NCBI GenBank assembly: GCA_001701165.1
Contig: DAAP01000021.1
Coordinates: 1 to 45,966, forward strand
Length of the DNA: 45,966 nucleotides
Source of the DNA: Bacteroidales bacterium H4
GTDB lineage: Bacteria; Bacteroidota; Bacteroidia; Bacteroidales; Muribaculaceae
Reading direction: 5' to 3'
Of this stretch, positions 25,377 through 33,131 are shown in pieces. The notes under the pieces were generated by a model, which saw only the letters and a program-made list of their open reading frames with translations, ran no database searches and had not been told where the DNA came from. Numbering within the stretch: the stretch's first letter is position 1; each line of letters starts with the position of its first letter. The translations under genes and the position numbers were made by a program.

Positions 25377-26707
25377 CGCCGGGCTGCGACCGAAACATCG
25401 GCGCGCCTGACACGCGACAAGACACCGCCGCAGACTTTGCAATAAGCGAAGATGCGGCGGTGCATACCCTTGCCAACGGGCTGCGCGTAGTACACAGCTG
25501 CGACGAGGCCACCGCTATGGTGTGCCTCGATGTGCTTTATGGCGTCGGCGGACGCGACGAAGATCCGGGGCAGACCGGAATTGCGCACTTGTTTGAGCAT
25601 CTGATGTTTGGTCCGTCAGTGCATATTCCCGACTATGACGGCACGCTCACTGCTGCCGGTGGGCGTTCCAATGCATGGACCTCCAACGACTTCACCAATT
25701 TTTACGCTATGGCGCCGGCGCATAATGCCGAGACGCTGTTTTACCTCGAAAGCGACCGTATGCTCTCGCCGGCCTTCGACAGTGAAAGCTTGCGCGTGCA
25801 ACGCAGTGTCGTCACCGAGGAATTCAAGCAGCAATGTCTCAACCGCCCTTACGGCGTCACCGGACATGCGCTGTCGAAGATGATGTATCCGGCGACACAC
25901 ACCTATTCGTGGCCTGTAATCGGCAAAGATCCGTCGCATATCGCTGCCATCAGCGGAGAGGATACACGTCGGTGGTTTGGAAGTCACTACACCCCGGGTA
26001 ATGCCGTGGTTGCTGTCACCGGAAACATCGGGAGCGAAGAGGCTTTTGCCTTGGCCGACAAATGGTTCGGAGGCATTCCGCAACGCGATGCGGTGGCGAC
26101 ACCGCCCATGGCGGTGCCTGCATTGGCGACTGCGCCTTGGGTGCGGTGCGATGATGCCTCGGTACCGGCTACGGCCATTACTATAGCTTGGCTTACAGAC
26201 CCGTATGGCACTATAGACTACACTGCTGCGGATGCCATCACCGATGCCTTGGCTGCCGGCGCCGCCTCGCGTCTATATCGCCGTCTTATCATTTACGGTG
26301 ATGGTACCTTCAGTGGCGTCGATGCCAGTATTACCGGAAGCGAAGGCCCCGGGCTGTTGACTGTTTCGGCTCGACTGTCCGCCCCCGGATATGCCGATGA
26401 TGACACTTGTCGTCGTGCCATCGAGATGCTTCTTCGCGAATGCAACCTGTTGTGCGGCTCGGATGCTGTGGGCGATGCAGAGTTGGAACGTCTCCAAAAT
26501 CGTCAACGTGCCGCCTTCCGCTTGGACAGCCTCGATTATGTGGGTCGTGCCGCAGCCCTCGCCTTGGCCGTATACCACCGCGAAGCCCCGGACGCGCAAT
26601 TGCGACGTTACTGCGCATTGACCACCGCCGATATGCGCCGCGTTGCCCGGCAATTTTTCTGCGACAGTATGCACGGCACGCTCATAGTAGGGCCGCCCAA
26701 GCCGTAG
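25373..26707 (+). CDS. M16-family zinc metallopeptidase
   Basis: 444 residues, the length of a single-unit M16B (processing-peptidase-like) protein. The inverted zinc motif HLFEH is at 72-76 (Glu75 catalytic), and the third ligand is the Glu pair in VVTEEF (149-150). The second, inactive-type lobe follows (from about 215). Unlike many relatives it lacks a signal peptide, so it may be cytoplasmic or depend on another export route. The start overlaps the cyclophilin stop as ATGA. Substrate unknown. Confidence 0.9.
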   Translation: MTPGCDRNIGAPDTRQDTAADFAISEDAAVHTLANGLRVVHSCDEATAMVCLDVLYGVGGRDEDPGQTGIAHLFEHLMFGPSVHIPDYDGTLTAAGGRSNAWTSNDFTNFYAMAPAHNAETLFYLESDRMLSPAFDSESLRVQRSVVTEEFKQQCLNRPYGVTGHALSKMMYPATHTYSWPVIGKDPSHIAAISGEDTRRWFGSHYTPGNAVVAVTGNIGSEEAFALADKWFGGIPQRDAVATPPMAVPALATAPWVRCDDASVPATAITIAWLTDPYGTIDYTAADAITDALAAGAASRLYRRLIIYGDGTFSGVDASITGSEGPGLLTVSARLSAPGYADDDTCRRAIEMLLRECNLLCGSDAVGDAELERLQNRQRAAFRLDSLDYVGRAAALALAVYHREAPDAQLRRYCALTTADMRRVARQFFCDSMHGTLIVGPPKP

Positions 26708-26744
26708 CATACTATATTCCCCTCCCTCATCTAAATCATATTTA

Positions 26745-27989
26745 ATGAAAGAATTCGTCATATCACAAGAAACCAACGAACGCGCCGTGCTCGTTGCACT
26801 CGCCACGCGCGAGCAACCCGAGGAAAAGGCTCGCGAATACCTCGACGAATTGGCTTTCCTGGCCGACACTGCCGGAGCCGTAACCGTCAAGACTTTTATC
26901 CAGAAATGCGAGTATCCTAATCCGCGCACCTTCGTAGGTAAGGGCAAGCTGGACGAAATCAAGCAATTTGTCGAGGCCAACGACATAGGTCTTGTAGTCT
27001 TTGATGACGACCTGTCCACCAAGCAAGTGTCCAATATTGAACGCGAGTTGCAGGTCAAGATATTGGACCGTACATCGCTGATACTTGACATCTTTGCCCG
27101 GCGTGCCCAAACGGCGCATGCCAAGACGCAAGTCGAACTGGCCCAATATCAATATATGCTTCCGCGCTTGACGCGTTTGTGGACGCACCTCGAGCGCCAG
27201 CGCGGCGGTATCGGTATGCGCGGCCCGGGTGAGACACAGATCGAAACCGACCGCCGCATCATCTTGGATAAAATTGCCCGCCTTAAGCAAGAACTTGCCT
27301 CTATTGACCGACAAAAAGCGTTGCAGCGCAAAAATCGCGGCAAGTTGACGCGCGTTGCCCTGGTGGGTTATACCAATGTGGGTAAGTCCACGATTATGAA
27401 TCTGTTGAGCAAGAGTGATGTCTTTGCTGAGAATAAGCTATTTGCGACACTCGACACCACTGTGCGCAAAATCGCCATCGACAACCTGCCTATACTCCTC
27501 ACCGATACCGTAGGATTTATACGCAAACTGCCCACGCACCTTGTAGAATCCTTCAAATCAACGCTTGACGAAGTGCGCGAAGCCGATGTCTTGGTACATG
27601 TCGTGGACATTTCGCACCCTAATTTCGAGGAACAAATACAGGTGGTCGAACAGACCTTGCGCGAAGTTATAGGCAAGGATGCCGACACGCCGGTGATATT
27701 AGTGTTCAACAAGATAGATGCCTTCACCTATCAACCAAAAGACGAAGACGACCTCACCGAACGCACCACGCGCAATATGTCGCTGGAACAGTTGCGCACG
27801 TCTTGGATGGCTCGTATGGGCGATGACTGCGTCTTCATCTCGGCCAAGAAAAACCTTAATATAGCCGAGCTGAAGTCCCGCATTTACGATAAGGCCGTTG
27901 AGGTGCATCGCCGTCGCTTCCCCTACAACGATTTCCTCTATCAGAAATATGATGACTTAGCGGAGAATCAGATGCCTGATGGTGAGTGA
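26745..27989 (+). CDS. hflX: Ribosome-associated GTPase HflX
   Basis: HflX splits stalled or stressed 70S ribosomes. 414 residues. The N-terminal HflX domain contains NPRTFVGKGKLDEI (59-72) and the signature RGGIGMRGPGETQIE (153-167), followed by a coiled linker. The GTPase domain has G1 GYTNVGKS (208-215), G3 DTVGF and G4 NKID. It lies 37 bases after the M16 gene and 45 before proC, and seems part of the same run. Confidence 0.96.
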   Translation: MKEFVISQETNERAVLVALATREQPEEKAREYLDELAFLADTAGAVTVKTFIQKCEYPNPRTFVGKGKLDEIKQFVEANDIGLVVFDDDLSTKQVSNIERELQVKILDRTSLILDIFARRAQTAHAKTQVELAQYQYMLPRLTRLWTHLERQRGGIGMRGPGETQIETDRRIILDKIARLKQELASIDRQKALQRKNRGKLTRVALVGYTNVGKSTIMNLLSKSDVFAENKLFATLDTTVRKIAIDNLPILLTDTVGFIRKLPTHLVESFKSTLDEVREADVLVHVVDISHPNFEEQIQVVEQTLREVIGKDADTPVILVFNKIDAFTYQPKDEDDLTERTTRNMSLEQLRTSWMARMGDDCVFISAKKNLNIAELKSRIYDKAVEVHRRRFPYNDFLYQKYDDLAENQMPDGE

Positions 27990-28034
27990 TTTTTTTGCGT
28001 AAGTCGCAGTGATACAATTTAATGCAACCATAAA

Positions 28035-28817
28035 ATGACAATAGCAATCATAGGAGCAGGCGCCATGGGCGGTGCTGTAGCTCGCGGCCTTCTCGCCGCC
28101 GGCGTCTCGCCCGAAAGCCTGCGCGTATCCAATCCCACGGCAGCCAAGTTGCGTCCCTTTGCGGATGCAGGGTGCGCTACGTTTTCTGACAATCGTGCCG
28201 CGGTAAGCGGTGCTGATATTGTAGTCGTGGCTGTCAAACCATGGATATTGCCCGATGTGCTGCGTCAGATAGCCACATCCACCGATACAACGCATACCAT
28301 GCTTGCGGTCATAGCCGCTTCCGTTACTTGTGCCGAAATAGACGCGTGGATAGATAGTAAATACGCCGATGGAGCTTTGGTGATGCCCAATACGGCCATG
28401 AATGTGCGTCGGTCGATGACCTTCGCCGTGCCCCTGCCCAAAAGCAAGGAAATTCCGGCCCAAATCACCGAAATATTTGAAAAACTCGGAACGGTTAAGG
28501 CTATAGACGAGGCACATCTGCCGGCTGCCATGGCCTTGGCATCTTGCGGCATAGCTTATGCGCTGCGCTACATACGCGCTGCCGTTGAAGGTGGCGTCCA
28601 AATGGGAATACGCGCGGCCGAGGCTCAGGACATCGTGGCCGCCACCATCGCCGGTGCCGCCGCGTTGCTGACCGAGCAATCGGGCGCACATGCCGAGGCC
28701 GAAATAGACAAAGTGACTACTCCCGGCGGAGTGACTATACGCGGACTTAACGCCATGGAAGCTGCCGGATTTACTCATGCCGTAATCTCGGGACTGCTTG
28801 CCTCGACACCCAAATAA
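28035..28817 (+). CDS. proC: Pyrroline-5-carboxylate reductase
   Basis: The last step of proline synthesis, reducing pyrroline-5-carboxylate with NAD(P)H. 260 residues. The Rossmann motif IIGAGAMGGAVARGL is at the N-terminus, and the C-terminal dimerisation domain holds the family signature (TTPGGVTIRGLNAMEAAGF). It is followed by proB after 9 bases and proA after that, so one operon encodes the whole glutamate-to-proline pathway. Confidence 0.96.
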   Translation: MTIAIIGAGAMGGAVARGLLAAGVSPESLRVSNPTAAKLRPFADAGCATFSDNRAAVSGADIVVVAVKPWILPDVLRQIATSTDTTHTMLAVIAASVTCAEIDAWIDSKYADGALVMPNTAMNVRRSMTFAVPLPKSKEIPAQITEIFEKLGTVKAIDEAHLPAAMALASCGIAYALRYIRAAVEGGVQMGIRAAEAQDIVAATIAGAAALLTEQSGAHAEAEIDKVTTPGGVTIRGLNAMEAAGFTHAVISGLLASTPK

Positions 28818-28826
28818 CCGCCGGAT

Positions 28827-29921
28827 ATGCACACCAACAATATGCGCCGCATAGTTATCAAGATAGGCAGTAATGTGCTCACCCGTGCCGACGGCCGCCC
28901 CGATATCGCGCACATGGCGCAGATAGTCGGCCAAGTAGCCGAAATACGTGGGCACGGCGAGCAGGTTGTTCTGGTGTCCAGTGGTGCCGTGGCCTGCGGA
29001 CGCTCCATGGTTACTCCGGGAAGCAGTCTCGATGCTGTGGGCTGTCGTCAGGTGTTTAGCGCCGTGGGGCAAATCAAACTACTGAACATCTATAGCGATA
29101 TGTTTGCCGAATATGGCATTACCGTTGGACAGGTGCTGACACAGAAAGACAACTTTGCCAACCGCCGCGCCTACCTCAACCAGCGCTCCTGCATAGACGC
29201 CCTGCTCGAGAGCGGAGTCTTGCCCATACTCAACGAGAATGACACAACCTCGCTCACCGAGCTGATGTTTACCGACAATGATGAGTTGGCCGGTTTGGTG
29301 GCCTCCATGACTGATGCCTCGCTACTCATCATATTATCCAACGTTGACGGAATATTCACCGGTGACCCGGCAGAGCCTTCTTCGGCACTGATACGGCGTG
29401 TGATGCCCGGTGATGACCTGTCCGGCGTTATTGTGACGCGCAAGAGTGGCTTCGGCCGCGGTGGTATGGGGACCAAGTACGGTGTAGCCCGGCGTCTTGC
29501 CGCCGAAGGCGTTGATGTGGTCATTGCCAATGGTGTACGACCGGATATACTGCGTGCTGTGGTTTTGGGTGATATGGATGCACCGGACACCCCCTGCACG
29601 CATTTTGTGGCTGCCGATGCCGACATCAGCCCCGTGCGCCGGTGGCTGGCACGCAGTACTGCCTTTGCCAAGGGGGCCATACACGTCAATGCCAAGGCTG
29701 CAGAGATACTGCTCAGCGACCGCGCCGTCAGTCTGCTGCCCGTGGGCGCCACGGCCATAGACGGGTCTTTCGATGAGGGCGACATTGTCGCTGTCATCAA
29801 TCCGGACGGCCGCCGCATAGCCGTAGGGCGCGCCGCCTGCGATGCCGACACCGCACGCGCTGCCCTCGGACATCACGGCGAGCGTCCGCTCATACATTAT
29901 GATTACCTTTTTATCGAGTAA
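28827..29921 (+). CDS. proB: Glutamate 5-kinase
   Basis: Phosphorylates glutamate, the committed step of proline synthesis. 364 residues: an amino-acid-kinase domain (IVIKIGSNVLT, VLVSSGAVACGR, LPILNENDT, and the GGMGTK loop) plus a C-terminal PUA domain (about 270-364), as in E. coli ProB. Members of this family are feedback-inhibited by proline. An alternative start at the second Met, MRRIVIK, five codons later, would leave the domain intact. It ends 2 bases before proA. Confidence 0.96.
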   Translation: MHTNNMRRIVIKIGSNVLTRADGRPDIAHMAQIVGQVAEIRGHGEQVVLVSSGAVACGRSMVTPGSSLDAVGCRQVFSAVGQIKLLNIYSDMFAEYGITVGQVLTQKDNFANRRAYLNQRSCIDALLESGVLPILNENDTTSLTELMFTDNDELAGLVASMTDASLLIILSNVDGIFTGDPAEPSSALIRRVMPGDDLSGVIVTRKSGFGRGGMGTKYGVARRLAAEGVDVVIANGVRPDILRAVVLGDMDAPDTPCTHFVAADADISPVRRWLARSTAFAKGAIHVNAKAAEILLSDRAVSLLPVGATAIDGSFDEGDIVAVINPDGRRIAVGRAACDADTARAALGHHGERPLIHYDYLFIE

Positions 29922-29923
29922 AA

Positions 29924-31195
29924 ATGCAATACACAGATATAGACACACTATTGCAACGCGCGCATGCTGCCGCACCGGCCTTGGTCGCTATGGACGAATG
30001 TAGCCGCACGCAGGTGCTCAACGACGTGGCTGATGCCATCGAGTCTCACGCCGGTGTCATCCTTGAAGCTAACTGTCGCGACCTTGCAGCCATGGATCCC
30101 GTCTCACCGCTATATGATCGTCTGCGCCTTGATCGCGCACGCCTTCGGGATATAGCTTCCGATATGCGCCACGTGTCCACGCTGCCTTCACCTCTGGGAA
30201 TAGTCACGGACGCCAACACCCTTCCCAACGGCCTGTACATTCGCCGTGTCAGCGTGCCATTCGGCGTCATTGCGGTCATCTATGAGGCTCGCCCCAACGT
30301 CACTTTTGATGTATTCGGCTTGTGCTTCAAGAGCGGCAACGCATGTGTACTCAAGGGTGGAAAGGATGCCGCAAATACCAATGTCGCTGCCGTGTCCGTC
30401 ATTCACGATGTGCTGCGCTGTCACGGTATAGACACTGCCGTTGTGACCATGCCCGAGCCGACACATGAGGCTACTCGCCGACTTCTTGAAGCTCGCGGCC
30501 TCGTAGACTTGTGTATTCCGCGTGGCGGTCGCCGACTTATCGACACAGTGCGCCAAAACGCCAAGGTTCCCGTCATCGAAACCGGCGCCGGTGTGGTGCA
30601 CGTATACATAGATGCCGCTGCCGATACCGCGGTGGCCTCCGCCATAGTCGTCAATGCCAAAACCCGCCGAGTCAGCGTCTGCAATGCGCTAGATACCACC
30701 ATAGTGCACGCATCGCGCTTGGGTGACATTGCGCAGATATGTGCGCCTTTGGCCGACAAATCCGTGACCATATATGCCGATACTCCGGCCTATGGGGCAC
30801 TGCTCGAAGGAGGATACCCTGTTTCGCTGCTTGCTCACGCCGACGACGATGACAGCGCCTCCGTATGGGATACCGAATGGATGGACTACAAAATGGGGCT
30901 ACGGACAGTTGACAGCCTCGAACGAGCACTTGCTCATATCGCAGCTCACGGCAGCGGACATTCCGAGGCCATAGTCACGGAGGATGCCGAAGCGGCCGAG
31001 ATATTTCGTCGCAACGTGGATGCCGCCTGCGTATATGTCAATGCTCCCACGTCCTTCACCGACGGAGCACAATTCGGTCTCGGTGCCGAAATCGGCATTT
31101 CAACCCAGAAATTGGGACCTCGCGGTCCTATGGGCCTGCGCGAGATTACTACCTACAGATGGTATATCGATGGCCACGGCCAGACGCGACCCTAA
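29924..31195 (+). CDS. proA: Gamma-glutamyl phosphate reductase
   Basis: Reduces gamma-glutamyl phosphate to glutamate semialdehyde, which cyclises to the ProC substrate. 423 residues of the aldehyde-dehydrogenase superfamily: PFGVIAVIYEARPNVT, KSGNACVLKGGKDA, and the catalytic Cys in TRRVSVCNALDT. The typical C-terminal GPMGLREITTYRW is present. Last gene of the operon; the terminator at 31221-31267 follows. Confidence 0.97.
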   Translation: MQYTDIDTLLQRAHAAAPALVAMDECSRTQVLNDVADAIESHAGVILEANCRDLAAMDPVSPLYDRLRLDRARLRDIASDMRHVSTLPSPLGIVTDANTLPNGLYIRRVSVPFGVIAVIYEARPNVTFDVFGLCFKSGNACVLKGGKDAANTNVAAVSVIHDVLRCHGIDTAVVTMPEPTHEATRRLLEARGLVDLCIPRGGRRLIDTVRQNAKVPVIETGAGVVHVYIDAAADTAVASAIVVNAKTRRVSVCNALDTTIVHASRLGDIAQICAPLADKSVTIYADTPAYGALLEGGYPVSLLAHADDDDSASVWDTEWMDYKMGLRTVDSLERALAHIAAHGSGHSEAIVTEDAEAAEIFRRNVDAACVYVNAPTSFTDGAQFGLGAEIGISTQKLGPRGPMGLREITTYRWYIDGHGQTRP

Positions 31196-31220
31196 AAAAC
31201 ACAGGGTTGAGGCTCAAAAA

Positions 31221-31267
31221 AAATGCGAAACGAGGCGCTTTTGTCGTTTTTTCGCATTTGTCTTTTT
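31221..31267 (+). terminator. Terminator of the proCBA operon
   Basis: AAATGCGAAA (31221-31230) pairs with TTTCGCATTT (31250-31259), followed by GTCTTTTT. It lies 25 bases past the proA stop. Confidence 0.85.
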
Positions 31268-31283
31268 AATTTCGGCGAAAAGT

Positions 31284-31315
31284 TTTGCGGAGAAAAAAAT
31301 AAATTGCTAACTTTG
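31284..31315 (+). promoter_or_regulatory. Promoter of tRNA-Ser
   Basis: TTTG (31284-31287), a 20-bp spacer and TAACTTTG (31308-31315). The transcript leader of about 70 bases contains a GCCGTC/GACGGC hairpin before the tRNA. Confidence 0.85.
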
Positions 31316-31389
31316 CAGTCGCAAAGGAGGGCGGCCGTCTCCAAGATATGACGGCTAAGCGTGCATATGAGGCTGAAACCTTCCACCAC

Positions 31390-31479
31390 GGAGAGGTGGG
31401 TGAGTGGCTGAAACCACCAGTTTGCTAAACTGACGTAGGAGTTATCCTACCACGAGTTCGAATCTCGTCCTCTCCGCCA
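31390..31479 (+). tRNA. tRNA-Ser (anticodon GCT)
   Basis: A class II tRNA: acceptor GGAGAGG (31390-31396) pairs with CCTCTCC (31469-31475), discriminator G at 31476, and CCA encoded at 31477-31479. Anticodon GCT is at 31424-31426 in loop TTGCTAA. The long variable arm forms GTAGGA/TCCTAC, the serine hallmark. Reads AGC and AGT. Confidence 0.97.
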
Positions 31480-31485
31480 TTTTTT

Positions 31486-31522
31486 AAACCCTGCAAGAGA
31501 TACTCTCCTGTGGGGTTTTTTT
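31486..31522 (+). terminator. Terminator of tRNA-Ser
   Basis: AAACCC (31486-31491) pairs with GGGTTT, ending in a run of seven T (31516-31522). Confidence 0.8.
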
Positions 31523-31667
31523 GAGCATAATCGCCTCCGGGTTGTGAATGCTCCGATATTACAAGCGTTACGATTCGGTCATCAGGAAAGGCCGGTTGCC
31601 CGGCACGCCGATACATCAGCCATAATATCTGTTGGATACAACTACAAGGTCCTAAATAATTAGAAAT

Positions 31668-32855
31668 ATGCTACTTCAGACACACGACATAGTCACCATA
31701 GTCACAGCAGTTGCCATAATGTTACTGGTGGTCGTGTTGTCCTTATTGCACATCGAAAGCGGTAGTCGGTGGTATCAGTTGCATCGTGCACGCAGGTATC
31801 TGGCTCTGGCTTCGGCTGTTATTGCCATCACCGGAATACTCGGCATTATCCTCGGCCGTCAAAATGTAGGTTGGGAGCTTGTATCGTCATCCACGTTCTT
31901 TGTGGGGATGATTCAAGCTACGATATTCACGTACATTTGTATATGGATGGTGCATCCCGAATTTCGGGGCCGTATGCACATCATTGTTATGTTGCTGGTT
32001 TGTGCCATCGTAGGCGGCGTTGCCGTAGCCCTGTCTGTGTTTTCGCCGGAGGATTATGTTGCTTGGCGATGGGTTTGGTCTGGAGCCTTTGCCGGCCAGA
32101 TGGTCGAATACTGTATGCTCTTTGCACGCGAGTATCGCGCCGGCAAGCAACATATCGACAATGAGTACGAAGACGATATTAGTTATCGGGTGCGCTGGAT
32201 ACGAAGGTGCTTCCTCGGAGCCTTGGCCGTAGGCATTGGCGCTCTTGTGTTTGCGTCCGTGCCCATGTCGTTGAAGTATTTTGATTGCTTTATGGTGGCA
32301 TATACAATATATTACATATACATTGGTATTTGTGTAATCAATTACCGCACTCGCGGAGCATTCATCGTCCGTGTTGCGGATGTCTCCGGGTCGGGAGAAG
32401 TGTGGGATGTGCCCATGGCCGCAGCAAACGCCTTGACCATAGTCGAAGATGGTTCGTCAGCTGTCGGCACACATGTCGGCGAATCTGCGCCGACGAGCCT
32501 GCCCGAGGTACATACACTTATAGAAAAACGTTTGGCTCAATGGACCAAGGCCGGATTGTACCTTTGTTCGGATATTCCTATGGATGATATCGCCGGCTAT
32601 ATGGGAGTGACGCGTCGTCAGTTGAGCGCATACTTTGCCGAGGAGCTTCATATGCAGTTCCGCACATGGCGTAACACCAAACGCATAGATTATGCCCGCG
32701 CTCGCATCGAGTCCGATTCGGAAGTCTCTATATCTTCATTGCCCAACGTCACCGGATTTGCCAATGCCAGCAACTTCTACGCCGAGTTCAAGAAGCAAAC
32801 CGGCATGACACCTTCGGAATATCGCGCCAAGTTCCACGCTGTGTCGACACGCTGA
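31668..32855 (+). CDS. Membrane-anchored AraC-family regulator
   Basis: 395 residues. The N-terminal half holds six to seven hydrophobic helices (residues about 8-215). A linker of about 70 residues follows, then a C-terminal AraC-type double helix-turn-helix (about 290-390: DIAGYMGVTRRQLSAYFAEE and the second helix ending in FKKQTGMTPSEYRAKF). The design implies that a membrane or envelope signal is passed to a DNA-binding domain on the cytoplasmic face. Its targets are unknown; the nearest neighbours are the secreted-protein genes at 33132-39342, with which it is convergent. A terminator follows at 32975. Confidence 0.88.
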   Translation: MLLQTHDIVTIVTAVAIMLLVVVLSLLHIESGSRWYQLHRARRYLALASAVIAITGILGIILGRQNVGWELVSSSTFFVGMIQATIFTYICIWMVHPEFRGRMHIIVMLLVCAIVGGVAVALSVFSPEDYVAWRWVWSGAFAGQMVEYCMLFAREYRAGKQHIDNEYEDDISYRVRWIRRCFLGALAVGIGALVFASVPMSLKYFDCFMVAYTIYYIYIGICVINYRTRGAFIVRVADVSGSGEVWDVPMAAANALTIVEDGSSAVGTHVGESAPTSLPEVHTLIEKRLAQWTKAGLYLCSDIPMDDIAGYMGVTRRQLSAYFAEELHMQFRTWRNTKRIDYARARIESDSEVSISSLPNVTGFANASNFYAEFKKQTGMTPSEYRAKFHAVSTR

Positions 32856-32974
32856 CACATCTCGAATGGCTTGTTTGTCCGGAATGAAAGTTCATTTGGC
32901 TTATAACCGATTATTTACAGCTTATTTTCCGGTATAATGGCATCGTATACCCACCATAGGGGTAGTAAAAAAAG

Positions 32975-33006
32975 AAAAGAGCTCAACGCAGTGCCGGGCT
33001 CTTTTT
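32975..33006 (+). terminator. Terminator of the AraC-type gene
   Basis: AAAAGAGC (32975-32982) pairs with GCTCTTTT (32998-33005), ending in a T-run. Confidence 0.8.
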
Positions 33007-33027
33007 CTGTTATATAATATTGCGTTG

Positions 33028-33047
33028 CAACTGTAACGGATGTTGCC
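33028..33047. repeat. GCAAC-N10-GTTGC element, copy 1
   Basis: An inverted repeat with 5-bp arms and 10-bp spacer (GCAACTGTAACGGATGTTGC). A close copy lies at 39382-39401, 17 of 20 bases identical. The two copies enclose the two secreted-protein genes. Could be an operator; function unknown. Confidence 0.45.
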
Positions 33048-33076
33048 TATCAGTTGTTTATGAGGAGTAAAAATAG

Positions 33077-33106
33077 GAGGGCGCATTCTGTTGCAAATGC
33101 GCCCTC
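33077..33106 (-). terminator. Terminator of the choice-of-anchor gene
   Basis: GAGGGCGCATT (33077-33087) pairs with AATGCGCCCTC (33096-33106), 11 bp with an 8-base loop. On the minus strand it is followed by CTATTTTTACT. It lies 26 bases past the stop. Confidence 0.85.
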
Positions 33107-33131
33107 GCAGTTCTTTTACTTTAAGGATAAA

